DNA from: Arcobacter sp. CECT 8983
Lineage (GTDB): Bacteria > Campylobacterota > Campylobacteria > Campylobacterales > Arcobacteraceae
Reading direction: 5' to 3'
Length of the DNA: 64,000 bases
Assembly (NCBI RefSeq): GCF_004118855.1
Contig: NZ_PDKF01000005.1
Coordinates: forward strand, 1-64,000
The notes under the pieces were generated by a model. That model worked only from the letters and a program-made list of their open reading frames with translations. It searched no databases and was not told where the DNA came from. Position numbers and translations under genes: made by a program. Below, one piece after another: positions 53,774 to 63,161 of the stretch; position 1 is the first letter of the stretch; every line of letters starts with the position of its first letter.

Positions 53774-55480
53774 ATGCTAAAAAATATTTTTAATAAAAAA
53801 CAACCTTCTGCTGAAGGTTTTAAAAATGCCTTATTTAATAAAATATTTAATCCTGATGAGATTGACTTTCACTATAGTAATAAAATCAATCTATTTAAAA
53901 CAACAGAAAAAAAAGAAACATTATTACATCTTTGTGCAAAATTTGCTTATCTAGAATCTATAAAATGGCTACTAAATAAAGGTCTAAGTCTAGAAGCTCA
54001 AACAGAAGATAAAGAAACTGTACTTTTTTATGCAGTAAAATCAAATAATCTTCTTACAGTAAAATATCTTGTAGAACAAGGTGCAAATGTAAATCACAAA
54101 AATTTTTACAACCGTACACCTTTACAAGAAGCAATTCTTTTAGAAAGTAAAACCTATAAATATCTATTAGAAAAAACTGAAGATATAAATAATAAAGACT
54201 TTTATGGTAATAGTATTCTTTTTCATGCGGTTTCAAGTAATAGTGATGAAGTTTTAGATGATGTTTTAAATAATAAAAATGTTGATATCAACTGTATTAA
54301 TAAAAACAAAGATACAGTTTTAAGCTATGCAGTAGAGAATTATTTAAAAGAAAGAAACTCAAATACTGCCCTTTCATATTTTAAAATTATAAAAAAGTTA
54401 TTAGAGTTTGATGTTGATATAAATAATCTAAACAAAAAAGAACAGAGTGTTCTTTATGAAGCAATAAAAGAAGAAGATTTAAAATTAATAAACCTTTTTT
54501 TAAGTCATCCAAATATCAATATCAATCAAAAAAACTATTATGGTGAAACTATATTAATGGAAGCGTGTTTAAAAGGTTTTAAAAACTTAAGTGTAATAAA
54601 AGCTTTAGTAAATAATAAAGCTGATGTTAATATTAGGGATAATAATAACGCAACAATAATTGAAAAATTAATAGAGTTAATCTTGCACTATAAAAACCAC
54701 AAAAAAATAGATTCACATTTACTTGAAAAAGCTTCCTCAGACGAAAACTACTTCGAAGTACTTAAATATCTATTAAGAAATACAAAAGTTAATTTAAACA
54801 ATTTTAATTCAAATTCAAAACCAATATTCTTTGATGTAATTGCTAACTACAATTTTGAACTTTTCAGTCTTTTAAAAGAGAATGGAATAGATATTAATCA
54901 AAAAGATTTAAATCATAATAATGTAATTTCCTATTTAATTGAAAATGCAGATACTTCAACAGCAGCAAAGCAAAAATTGTATTTAAAAACTATGCAAAAC
55001 CTAATTAATCTTGGTGTTGATATAAACGCAAAAAACAATACAGGTTCAACAGTAGTGCACCAAGCTATTTTAAATGGTTCTATCTATACAATCAAACTTT
55101 TATTAGATGCAAAACCAAATTATAAAAGTGTTGACAATAATGGAAGAACTTTTATACATAATGTTGTTTGGAAAGATTGTACAAAAACCTTTAAGCTTAT
55201 TCATTCTTATGACAATAGTGTTATTAATATTGCAGATAAATATGGAATTTTACCAATAAACTACGCAGTATTTATGGGAAAATATGATCTTGTAATTAGT
55301 ATGATTGAAGAATTAGCCCATGTAAATAACACAAATAAAATTGATCCAAAAATGAAAGATTTTTTTAAAAAATTCCATAATAATTTAGATGAACTAACAA
55401 AACATGCTAAAACAAAAAATGATTTTAAAAACTTAAGAATCTTAAGTGAAAATATGAAAAAAGAGTTTTCAATTCAATAA
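53774..55480 (+). CDS. Ankyrin-repeat protein
   Basis: The 568-aa protein has no signal peptide or transmembrane segment. Ankyrin units run through most of it (ETLLHLCAKFAYLESIKWLLNKGLSLEAQ, ETVLFYAVKSNNLLTVKYLVEQGANVNHKN, NDSIYTIKLLLDAKPNY-like, TFIHNVVWKDCTKTFKLIHSY), with about twelve copies of varying quality. A charged helical tail (about 525-568) closes it. Ankyrin proteins mediate protein contacts; no enzymatic domain is seen. It is unrelated in strand to the genes on its left. Confidence 0.85.
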   Translation: MLKNIFNKKQPSAEGFKNALFNKIFNPDEIDFHYSNKINLFKTTEKKETLLHLCAKFAYLESIKWLLNKGLSLEAQTEDKETVLFYAVKSNNLLTVKYLVEQGANVNHKNFYNRTPLQEAILLESKTYKYLLEKTEDINNKDFYGNSILFHAVSSNSDEVLDDVLNNKNVDINCINKNKDTVLSYAVENYLKERNSNTALSYFKIIKKLLEFDVDINNLNKKEQSVLYEAIKEEDLKLINLFLSHPNININQKNYYGETILMEACLKGFKNLSVIKALVNNKADVNIRDNNNATIIEKLIELILHYKNHKKIDSHLLEKASSDENYFEVLKYLLRNTKVNLNNFNSNSKPIFFDVIANYNFELFSLLKENGIDINQKDLNHNNVISYLIENADTSTAAKQKLYLKTMQNLINLGVDINAKNNTGSTVVHQAILNGSIYTIKLLLDAKPNYKSVDNNGRTFIHNVVWKDCTKTFKLIHSYDNSVINIADKYGILPINYAVFMGKYDLVISMIEELAHVNNTNKIDPKMKDFFKKFHNNLDELTKHAKTKNDFKNLRILSENMKKEFSIQ

Positions 55481-55566
55481 TTAATTTATCTATATAATAT
55501 GTATTTTTTAATTCAAATTTACAATTTTTTTGATAAGATATCTTAATATTATAAAAAGGAATAAAC

Positions 55567-55905
55567 ATGCATTTAGAAGTATCACCTGAAGTTTTACTTT
55601 CACAATTAGGTTACTCAAAAAGTGACACATCTCTTAAACAAGCAGAAGAGGTTATGGCACAAACAAAAGATTTTAATAAATTTTCAAAACATTTAATTAG
55701 TTTAAATGATCATCTTAAAAAAATGAACGCATATGTTGCATTATCAAACTCTACAAGTTATTTAAAAATCAAATGTGACGAAAATGATGCTGATGAGATT
55801 TTAGAAGAGTTTCATGAAGAAGTAAATCATTGGGCAAAAAAATATAATGTAAACTTAAAAAAATTAGATGGAAAAGAAGTTTATTATATTTTAGGTACTG
55901 TATAA
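55567..55905 (+). CDS. Conserved-looking hypothetical protein (112 aa)
   Basis: I do not recognise a family. The protein is acidic, with a helical first half (VLLSQLGYSKSDTSLKQAEEVMAQTKDFNKFSKHLISLNDHLKKM) and a mixed second half (YVALSNSTSYLKIKCDENDADEILEEFHEEVNHWAKKYNVNLKKL). No signal or membrane segment. Good ribosome binding site (AAAAGGA) and a shared bidirectional terminator at its 3' end support a real gene. Confidence 0.7.
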   Translation: MHLEVSPEVLLSQLGYSKSDTSLKQAEEVMAQTKDFNKFSKHLISLNDHLKKMNAYVALSNSTSYLKIKCDENDADEILEEFHEEVNHWAKKYNVNLKKLDGKEVYYILGTV

Positions 55906-55928
55906 AATAGAGGGCTTTCCTCTATTTT
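55904..55928. terminator. Bidirectional terminator between the 112-aa gene and msrBA
   Basis: A perfect 10-bp stem (AAAATAGAGG with CCTCTATTTT, 5-base loop) spans both convergent stop codons and has T-rich tracts on both sides, TTTTATTT on the plus strand and TTTTATA on the minus. Confidence 0.8.
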
Positions 55929-56784
55929 ATTTAAATATTTTTCTATGAGAATGACAATAGGGAACTTTTCCTGTTTTCTCATAATAATCTTGATGATAAT
56001 CTTCAGCTTTATAGAATCTACTAGCCTCGTGTAAAGAAGTTGCAACTTTGTAATTCATATCTTCTAATTCATCAATTAATTCTAAAGCAGTATTTTTCTG
56101 TTTCTCATCAACATAAAAAATTGCAGATAAATATTGTGGACCAATATCAGGACCTTGTCCATTAGTTTGAGTAAAATCATGTATTTCAAAAAATAGTTTT
56201 GCTAACTCTTTAAAAGGAATTTGACACTCATCATACTCTACTTTCACAACTTCTAGATGTCCAGTTGTTCCTGTACAAACGGCAGCATAATCTGGATTTT
56301 CAAAATGACCACCCATATATCCTGAAACAGCACTATGAACACCTTTTAATTTTTGAAAATAGTATTCAACACCCCAGAAACAACCAGCTGCAAAATATGC
56401 TACTGCATGCTCTTTACAATCGCAGTTTCTACTTTCAAATTTCAAAGAAATAGAGTTTACACAATGTCTTGTATTTTTAGAAGTAAAACCTTCTCCTTCA
56501 AAAACATGACCTAAATGTGCATCACAGTTTGCACAAACAATTTCGACTCTTCTTCCGTCTGGATCTAAAACTCTTTTTACTGCACCTTTTATTTCATCAT
56601 CGAAACTTGGCCAACCACATCCTGAAGAAAATTTGTCACTAGATTTATATAAAGGAGCATTACATTTTTTACATTTATAAAGTCCATCTTCATAAAAATC
56701 GTTGTATTTTCCACTAAAAGGTCTTTCTGTACCTTTATTTTCAATTACATAAGCTTCTTCTTCAGTTAGTTCATTGTATTTCAT
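55927..56784 (-). CDS. msrBA: Bifunctional methionine sulfoxide reductase MsrB-MsrA
   Basis: The 285-aa fusion has MsrB first (about residues 1-125), with zinc Cys pairs CKKC and CANC, GCGWPSFDDEI, and the catalytic Cys in RHCVNSISLKF. MsrA follows from about 128, with the catalytic motif AAGCFWGVEYYF and the C-terminal YHQDYYEKTG. It repairs both R and S methionine sulfoxides. The absence of a signal peptide indicates a cytoplasmic form. The order B then A is the less common one. Confidence 0.95.
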   Translation of the reverse strand: MKYNELTEEEAYVIENKGTERPFSGKYNDFYEDGLYKCKKCNAPLYKSSDKFSSGCGWPSFDDEIKGAVKRVLDPDGRRVEIVCANCDAHLGHVFEGEGFTSKNTRHCVNSISLKFESRNCDCKEHAVAYFAAGCFWGVEYYFQKLKGVHSAVSGYMGGHFENPDYAAVCTGTTGHLEVVKVEYDECQIPFKELAKLFFEIHDFTQTNGQGPDIGPQYLSAIFYVDEKQKNTALELIDELEDMNYKVATSLHEASRFYKAEDYHQDYYEKTGKVPYCHSHRKIFK

Positions 56785-56868
56785 TTTAGAACCTCATCTT
56801 TAAAATATTTGATGATTGTAGCTAAATGTGAAAAATCTTTAAATAAAAAATCAAAATAATTTTGTCTC

Positions 56869-57483
56869 TTAAACAACTTCAAATCTTTGCTTAAGTAACA
56901 GTTTATCTTTATATAATATTTTTCCTAAAAAAATATCCCCAACTTTAAACTCTCCTACACCTTTAGGAGTTCCTGTCATAAGTACATCTCCATCTTCAAA
57001 GGAAGAAAACTTTAATAGCTCATTAATGATTTCTTCTGGCTTATTTATCATTAACTCTACGCCACCTTTTTGTTTAAGCTCATCATTAATATACAATTCA
57101 ACACTTAAATCGTCTAAATTGCCATTAAAACTTATAAACTCTGAAAATACAGCTGAATGATTAAAAGCTTTTGCTCTTTCCCAAGGTAAACCCTTTTCTT
57201 TTAGCTTACTTTGAACTTCTCTTAATGTTAAATCTAAACCAAATGCAAGTGCTGAAATCTTATTTTCTTCAATTAGAAAAGATATTTCAGCTTCATAATG
57301 GCAACTTTTATTTCCTTTTGGAAAAATAAGGTTTTTTGAAATAGAAGAATTTGGTTTAAAGAAAAAAACCATAGAATCAGGAGTTTCATTATTTAACTCT
57401 TTTATATGGTCAACATAGTTTCTTCCTATACAAACAACTTTTGAAGGGAAAATCTCTTTTTGATTAATTAATATTGAATTCAT
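56869..57483 (-). CDS. Fumarylacetoacetate hydrolase family protein
   Basis: The 204-aa FAH-fold enzyme has VCIGRNYVDHIKELNN, the metal-binding region YEAEISFLIEEN (Glu residues) and LMTGTPKGVG. The family covers fumarylpyruvate hydrolases, acylpyruvases and oxaloacetate decarboxylases, so the exact substrate cannot be assigned. It lies 9 bp downstream of the Nudix gene on the same strand. Confidence 0.88.
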   Translation of the reverse strand: MNSILINQKEIFPSKVVCIGRNYVDHIKELNNETPDSMVFFFKPNSSISKNLIFPKGNKSCHYEAEISFLIEENKISALAFGLDLTLREVQSKLKEKGLPWERAKAFNHSAVFSEFISFNGNLDDLSVELYINDELKQKGGVELMINKPEEIINELLKFSSFEDGDVLMTGTPKGVGEFKVGDIFLGKILYKDKLLLKQRFEVV

Positions 57484-57492
57484 ATATTTCCT

Positions 57493-58146
57493 TTAAAACC
57501 TTTTCATTAAATCATTTAAAATAACAGCAGTAAGTCCCCATATAACATCTTTTTTATATTTATAAACCCATACTTTATGTTTTTTATGACCCCATGGTTT
57601 ATGGTACATTTTAGGAAGGTTCAATTCTTCTACTGGAAAATGTATCTGTTTATCCCCTTTTTCATCTATTGAATAAGGATGAACTTCGTACCTTAAAGTA
57701 TACTCTTTAGGTTTATTTTTCTTAAAAAATGAAACAGGAATTAAAATAGTTTTATCTACTTCATTTTTATCTATTTGCATATTTTTTAAAGCTTTCTTCT
57801 TTATTTTTGCAACAAAAGATTCTACCACTGCACCAATTGGTGCAACATATGTATCTAATTGCCCTATTATATTTATATCATTTGCTTCAATGCCTAACTC
57901 TTCTTTTGTCTCCCTAAGAGCTGTTTGCATATATGAAATATCATCAGGTTCATATCTTCCACCAGGAAAGCATATATCTCCCCCTTGTCTGATATGAGCT
58001 GCTCTTTTTTGAAATAAAATATAGTATTTCTTTTTTATTTTTACTAAAGGAATCAATACCGCTGAATTAAAAAATCTATCCCTTGCCATAACCCCTGGTT
58101 CTTGAGGTAAGTTTTTTAAAAGTTTTTTTAATTGTTTCTTTTTCAT
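57493..58146 (-). CDS. Nudix hydrolase, CoA pyrophosphatase type
   Basis: The 217-aa Nudix protein has the box GGRYEPDDISYMQTALRETKEELGI (residues about 58-82), preceded by ICFPG, which is the UPF0035/CoA pyrophosphatase arrangement (as in E. coli NudL). It probably cleaves CoA or acyl-CoA to 4'-phosphopantetheine forms. The C-terminus WGLTAVILNDLMKRF is typical. Same operon as the FAH gene. Confidence 0.87.
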   Translation of the reverse strand: MKKKQLKKLLKNLPQEPGVMARDRFFNSAVLIPLVKIKKKYYILFQKRAAHIRQGGDICFPGGRYEPDDISYMQTALRETKEELGIEANDINIIGQLDTYVAPIGAVVESFVAKIKKKALKNMQIDKNEVDKTILIPVSFFKKNKPKEYTLRYEVHPYSIDEKGDKQIHFPVEELNLPKMYHKPWGHKKHKVWVYKYKKDVIWGLTAVILNDLMKRF

Positions 58147-58178
58147 AATTTACTCTATCATTTCTTTAATTCTTCAAA

Positions 58179-60782
58179 CTACTTAAGTCTAAACTTTAAA
58201 ATAAACTGGGCTCCAATAAACTCTTTGTCTTTATAAGTAAACTTTTCATTTGAAACAGAAATATCTCCATTCATATGTTTTGATATAATTTCTTGACACA
58301 TAAATAACCCTATTCCCGTCCCTTGATATTGATGTTTCGTTGTGAAATAAGGATTAAATATTTTTTCTACTATTGAATTTGGAATTCCTCCTGCTGTATC
58401 TTTTATAGTAATAAATATAGAATCTTCCTTTACTCTTGTTTTTATAAAAATAATCCTTGTATCTAATTGTCTTTCTACAAAAGCATCTTTTGAATTACTT
58501 AAAATATTCATAATAACTTGAATAAGTTCACTCTCATAATTAATTAGTTTCACATCTTCAATATCTTTTTCAACAGTAATTTTTGCACTATGTAGGTTAT
58601 AATCAAAAATATTCAAAGTTTTATTTATTGTATCTTTTATATTAAATACTCTTTGTTCTTCATTAGGTTTGAAAAAATGCATAAAGTCATCAATAGTAGT
58701 AGATAAATGAACAGAAGTATCAACTATACTTGTTAAAGTATCATCTAAAAATTCATCATCAATTTTTCCATTCATCTCTTTTTGTAGTTTTAACCCACTA
58801 GCTCCTGTAGTTATAACAGATAATGGTTGTCTCCACTGATGGGCAATATTTTGAAGCATTTCACCTATTGCTGCCATTTTTGATTGTTTTGTTAATAATG
58901 CATCTTTTTTTAAGTTTTTTTGTACTTCTTCTTGAATAGTTTTCTCTAAATCTTGATTTATTTCTAGTAACTCTTTTGTCTTCTCATCAACAGCTTTTTT
59001 CAATTTATTATTCATATTTTTTAAAAGTACTTGTCTATATATAAATATTACAAGAACAATTATAAACACAATTACTACTTGATATAAAGTTTTATAATCA
59101 AACTTCTTTTTATACTCAATTGCTACCCACTTTTTAAGAAGTCTTTCTTTCTCTTCTTCACCAATACTTTTTACTGATTTTTGAAGGATTCTGTTTAGAT
59201 ATGTTTTATTTATATTTATTGCAACTGATAAAGGTACATTTTCATCTAATTTTCCAGAAATTTTTAAACCAATAGTATCTAAACTATGAATTTTATTCCA
59301 AGCAGTATATAAAAAATCTATATGCCCAAAAATTTCACCATTTTCTATTTTTTCTATAGCCTCATCTAAGTTTTCTACATCAATAAAATTTATATCTGGA
59401 TATTTTTTTCTTAATAATTTGTTGAAAGAATAGCTTTTATAAATACTTATTTTTTTATCTTTTAAAATATCAATATCATCTATGAAGTTTTTTTCATTTT
59501 TAGTAATTAAAACTAAAGACGTAGTTAAAAAAGGCTCAGTAAAAGTCATAAACTTACGTCTTTCTTTGACATCTTGAGCAGAAGCTAAAATATCACATTG
59601 CCCATTCTTCACATAGGATAAAGATTCGTTAAAGTTTTTTGTTTTTACAAGATCAAATTTTAATCCTGTTTTTTCTTCAATTAAAGATAAGTAATCAGAA
59701 ACAAAACCATTAAAAGTATTATTTTCTAAAAAACTATAAGGTTTTAATTCTTGTAAAATACAAGTATTTACATGTCTATTATTCTTTATATAATGTCTTT
59801 CAGTTTTTGTTAATTCTAACTTTTCATTGAAATTATCATATAAAACAAACTCATTCAAATCTATTTTATTAGGGATTAATCCCATAACATTGTATAAATC
59901 ATATATTCTTTGCATTTTGTCAGGCTTTATCAAACCTAACTCCTCTGTATTTGAAAAAGAGAGTTTTTTTAAAACCTTAGCCTCAAACTTTAATTCTTCT
60001 TTTGTTAGTTTTTGTTCATTGTATTTATCATAAATTAAATCTACAGTTTCATCAATATGAGAATAAGCATATTGCCAACCTTTTAAAGAAGCATGTTTAA
60101 AAGCTAGTACTGTAGGTAAATCATAGTCAACCATATCTTCATTTGTAAATAAAAAATCACTATACATATCAAAGCCATAATCTTTTGGATTAAAGATTTT
60201 ATAATTAACTTTCATTTTTTGAAGTTCATATGGAGATTTAGATAAATATGCTGACATAAGGTCGGTTTTTGAAGTTATTAGATCATTAACATTATGAGAA
60301 TGTTGCATAAAATTTATTTGATCCATTCTAATATTCTTAGAAAGAAGCATTGCTTTTATTGATACTTCACTAGAATCATCTATTGTTGTCATAACCTTTT
60401 TGCCAATAAAATCTTTAACTGAATTTATTTTGCCATCATCTTTAGAGATAAGAATTAAAGGAGAATCTTGAAAAAGTGCATATAAGGCTACAAGTTTTTT
60501 ACCATTAACTTTTTTTAAAATAAGAGTTTCTCTATCAACACCAAAATTAGCTTTTTTAGTATCAACTTCTTGGGAAACATTTATTCCAAATTTAAAAGGC
60601 TTTATTTCTACGTCTAAACCATAATCTTTATAAAAACCTTGCTCTTTTGCTACATAATAACCTGCAAATTGAAATTGATCAAACCAAGAAAGTTGTAAGG
60701 TTACCTTTTTTAACTCTTTTGCATAAACTAAAGAATTAAAAAGTAGAAATAAAATAATAATATTTTGTAATTTTACATTCAC
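58179..60782 (-). CDS. Hybrid sensor kinase with NMT1-like and SBP_bac_3 binding domains
   Basis: An 867-aa protein with signal peptide at about 1-21 and an NMT1/THI5-type binding domain at about 25-250 (VTLQLSWFDQFQFAGYYVAKEQGFYKDYGLDVEI). A linker and a second, SBP_bac_3-type domain cover about 330-560 (LKPYSFLENNTFNGFVSDYLSLIEEKTGLKFDLV). TM at about 570-590, a coiled coil, HisKA with His648 (AHQWRQPLS), and HATPase with NILSNSKDAF and GTGIGLFM. Two fused solute-binding modules make this a direct nutrient sensor. No response regulator is adjacent. Confidence 0.9.
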   Translation of the reverse strand: MNVKLQNIIILFLLFNSLVYAKELKKVTLQLSWFDQFQFAGYYVAKEQGFYKDYGLDVEIKPFKFGINVSQEVDTKKANFGVDRETLILKKVNGKKLVALYALFQDSPLILISKDDGKINSVKDFIGKKVMTTIDDSSEVSIKAMLLSKNIRMDQINFMQHSHNVNDLITSKTDLMSAYLSKSPYELQKMKVNYKIFNPKDYGFDMYSDFLFTNEDMVDYDLPTVLAFKHASLKGWQYAYSHIDETVDLIYDKYNEQKLTKEELKFEAKVLKKLSFSNTEELGLIKPDKMQRIYDLYNVMGLIPNKIDLNEFVLYDNFNEKLELTKTERHYIKNNRHVNTCILQELKPYSFLENNTFNGFVSDYLSLIEEKTGLKFDLVKTKNFNESLSYVKNGQCDILASAQDVKERRKFMTFTEPFLTTSLVLITKNEKNFIDDIDILKDKKISIYKSYSFNKLLRKKYPDINFIDVENLDEAIEKIENGEIFGHIDFLYTAWNKIHSLDTIGLKISGKLDENVPLSVAININKTYLNRILQKSVKSIGEEEKERLLKKWVAIEYKKKFDYKTLYQVVIVFIIVLVIFIYRQVLLKNMNNKLKKAVDEKTKELLEINQDLEKTIQEEVQKNLKKDALLTKQSKMAAIGEMLQNIAHQWRQPLSVITTGASGLKLQKEMNGKIDDEFLDDTLTSIVDTSVHLSTTIDDFMHFFKPNEEQRVFNIKDTINKTLNIFDYNLHSAKITVEKDIEDVKLINYESELIQVIMNILSNSKDAFVERQLDTRIIFIKTRVKEDSIFITIKDTAGGIPNSIVEKIFNPYFTTKHQYQGTGIGLFMCQEIISKHMNGDISVSNEKFTYKDKEFIGAQFILKFRLK

Positions 60783-60865
60783 AATAACCCTTTTAAGAAT
60801 TTAAATTATTATATAAAAAGAAATAGCTTTTTTAACTTAAAAGTACTAAAGTAAGGTTATTTTGC

Positions 60866-61882
60866 TTATAAAGTAATTGTTTTAATAATAAATAATCCCC
60901 CAAATATAAGCCAAATAAAAAGTATTGTTGCTAATAATATTGGTTTATATCCAGTTTGTTTTATACTTTTTAAATCTGTTTTTAATCCTAAAGCCATCAT
61001 TGACATAGCTAAAAGAAAAATATCTATTTCATTTATAGTAAAAACAAACTCTTTTGGCAAAAAATTAAAAGAGTTAAAAACTGCAACTAAAATGAAAAAT
61101 ACAGCAAACCAAGGAATTAGAATTTTACCTTTTCCTTTCTTTTCTTTTTTATTTATTAAAAATAGTGAAACAACTATTAAAAATGGGGCTAATAGCATAA
61201 CTCTTAGCATCTTAACAACTACAGAATTTTCCTGTATTAATTCACTTTCAAAACTGTTTCCTGCACCAACTACATGAGCTACTTCATGTAGTGTTCCACC
61301 AATATATAAAGCTGTTTGCTCTTCATTTAAAGTTATAAGTCCAGCTTTTAGCATGTATGGATATAAAAACATTGAAATAGTTCCAAACAATACTACAGTT
61401 GAAACTGCAATAGTACTTTTATAAGCTTTATTTTTTAAAGTTCCTTCTGTTGCTAAAACTGCTGCTGCCCCACAAATAGCACTACCTGCACTTGTTAAAA
61501 TAGTAATTTCTCTATCAAGTTTTAAAACCTTTGTTCCAATAAAAAATCCTAAAGTAAATGTTGTAAAAACAATTAAAAAACTTATGATTATTCCATCAAA
61601 ACCAATTTCTAAAATTTCACTAAAAGTTAATCTAAATCCATAAAAAATAATTGCAAACCTTAATAACTCTTTTGTGCAAAAAGTTATTGCACTATCAAAA
61701 GTTTTAGGCAATCTGATTTTAAAAATATTAGTTATAATCATTCCTATTAAAATAGATATAATTAATAAAGATAATCCAAGCTTATTAAAAAAATCAAACT
61801 GCGAAATATAGTCTGCAAATATTGTTAATACAAATATTGTAGCAAGTGCTATATAAAAATTTTTATCTTTAAATCGTTGCAT
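60866..61882 (-). CDS. YeiH-family putative sulfate exporter
   Basis: The 338-aa membrane protein has about ten transmembrane helices, with YGFRLTFSEILEIGFDGI, the conserved SAGSAICGAAAVLATEGTL and YIGGTLHEVAHVVGAG motifs, and LLAMSMMALGLKTDLKSIK. UPF0324/YeiH proteins (PF03601) are proposed exporters of sulfate or related anions. It is divergent from a LysR regulator, as yeiH is with yeiE in E. coli. Confidence 0.87.
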   Translation of the reverse strand: MQRFKDKNFYIALATIFVLTIFADYISQFDFFNKLGLSLLIISILIGMIITNIFKIRLPKTFDSAITFCTKELLRFAIIFYGFRLTFSEILEIGFDGIIISFLIVFTTFTLGFFIGTKVLKLDREITILTSAGSAICGAAAVLATEGTLKNKAYKSTIAVSTVVLFGTISMFLYPYMLKAGLITLNEEQTALYIGGTLHEVAHVVGAGNSFESELIQENSVVVKMLRVMLLAPFLIVVSLFLINKKEKKGKGKILIPWFAVFFILVAVFNSFNFLPKEFVFTINEIDIFLLAMSMMALGLKTDLKSIKQTGYKPILLATILFIWLIFGGLFIIKTITL

Positions 61883-61976
61883 TTAATCTCCTTTTTGAAA
61901 TTATAGTAATTTAGTCAATATTTGTAAAATTAATTATTTTTGATATAATCATAAATATTTTTTATAAGGAAATATT
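61883..61976. promoter_or_regulatory. Divergent promoter region of yeiH-like and lysR-like genes
   Basis: A minus-strand TATAAT (61900-61905 region, ACTATAATTTC) faces the transporter and a plus-strand TATAAT near 61944-61949 faces the regulator. The AT-rich middle is long enough for LysR-type T-N11-A boxes; several fit and none stands out. Confidence 0.45.
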
Positions 61977-62864
61977 TTGATTACTTTTAAAGAACTAGAT
62001 ATATTTTTCAAACTTTGTGAAGAAACAAATCTTTCAAATGTGGCAAAAAAAATAAATATGACACAGTCAGCTATTTCAATTAGCCTTAATTCCCTTGAAA
62101 AAAAACTGGAGGAAAAACTCTTTGATAGAATAGGAAGAAAACTTATTTTAAATGAAAGAGGAAGAATCTTTAAAGAGAAATCTTATAAGCCTTTTTTAGA
62201 GTTACTTTATGCAAAGGAAAGTTTTAGTTCAGATAGATTAAAAGGTAATTTAAAAATTGCTGCAAGTAAAACTTTTAACAGTATAAACCTATCACAGTGT
62301 ATCTATAAGTTTATCTCAAACCATGAGATTCATATTACTAAACATTCTATAAATACCAAAGAGATTTTAGAGTCTATTTTAAATTCAAATATTGATATAG
62401 GTTTTGTAGAAAGTGATTTTAATGAAGCAAATATTATAAAAGAAAAAGTTGCAAATGATTCACTTATAATTGTTTCATCAAATAAAGAACTTACAACAAA
62501 AAGTTATTACATAGACCAACTATATAAATATAATTGGCTTCTAAGAGAAAAAGGCTCTGCTACAAGAGAAGTGTTTTTAAGTAAATTAAAATACCAAGAT
62601 GAAATGAATATTTCAATGGAAATATCAAACTTTGAGGAAATAAAAAATATCCTTTTAAATAATAAAGAAACTATAACTTGTATCTCCAAACTTGCGGTAA
62701 AAGAAGAGTTAGAAAATAAAAAACTCTTTGAGGTTAAAATAAAAAAATTAAACTTTGAAAGGGAGCTATTTATGGTTTACCATAAAGACAAATATCAAAG
62801 TAAACTATTTTTAGAGTTTACCTCATATATTAAAAACTGCTTTTTAGAAGGATTAAAAATATAG
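61977..62864 (+). CDS. LysR-family transcriptional regulator
   Basis: The 295-aa regulator starts at TTG (61977) behind AAGGA. The N-terminal winged HTH is at residues 1-62 (LDIFFKLCEETNLSNVAKKINMTQSAISISLNSLEKKLEEKLFDRIGRKLILNERG). A periplasmic-binding-like effector domain follows at about 88-290 (LKGNLKIAASKTFNSINLSQCIYKFIS). Being divergent from the YeiH-like exporter, it is that gene's probable regulator, parallel to YeiE. Confidence 0.93.
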   Translation: MITFKELDIFFKLCEETNLSNVAKKINMTQSAISISLNSLEKKLEEKLFDRIGRKLILNERGRIFKEKSYKPFLELLYAKESFSSDRLKGNLKIAASKTFNSINLSQCIYKFISNHEIHITKHSINTKEILESILNSNIDIGFVESDFNEANIIKEKVANDSLIIVSSNKELTTKSYYIDQLYKYNWLLREKGSATREVFLSKLKYQDEMNISMEISNFEEIKNILLNNKETITCISKLAVKEELENKKLFEVKIKKLNFERELFMVYHKDKYQSKLFLEFTSYIKNCFLEGLKI

Positions 62865-62947
62865 TTACAAAATGGTAACACAAAAACCTATATTTACTAA
62901 GTGTTTTTTTGTCATTATTCCATAAATTTTTATTTTGGAGAATATAA

Positions 62948-63160
62948 ATGACATTTATCCCTGCATCTACTCAACTTTTACAAGCAATAAAAACAAACAA
63001 TGCATTAAAAGTTGAAGAACTAATTTTAGACTCAGATACAAAAAGAGATTTAATATTAAATCATATAAATGAACATGGAAAAGAGTCTTTACTAAACTTA
63101 ATTCCACGTTTTAGAAGTAAGGGGTTAATAGTAAGCATAGAAAATATAATTAATATCTAA
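62948..63160 (+). CDS. Small hypothetical protein (70 aa), ankyrin-cap-like start
   Basis: MTFIPASTQLLQAIKTNNALKVEELILD resembles the capping helix of an ankyrin or related repeat protein (A-I-K-x-N-x-A-x-K-V-E-E-L-I), but only one unit is present. The remainder is helical and basic. It has a TGGAG ribosome binding site. Its stop codon is 1 bp from the convergent DUF2059 gene. A truncated repeat protein is possible. Confidence 0.55.
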   Translation: MTFIPASTQLLQAIKTNNALKVEELILDSDTKRDLILNHINEHGKESLLNLIPRFRSKGLIVSIENIINI

Positions 63161-63161
63161 A

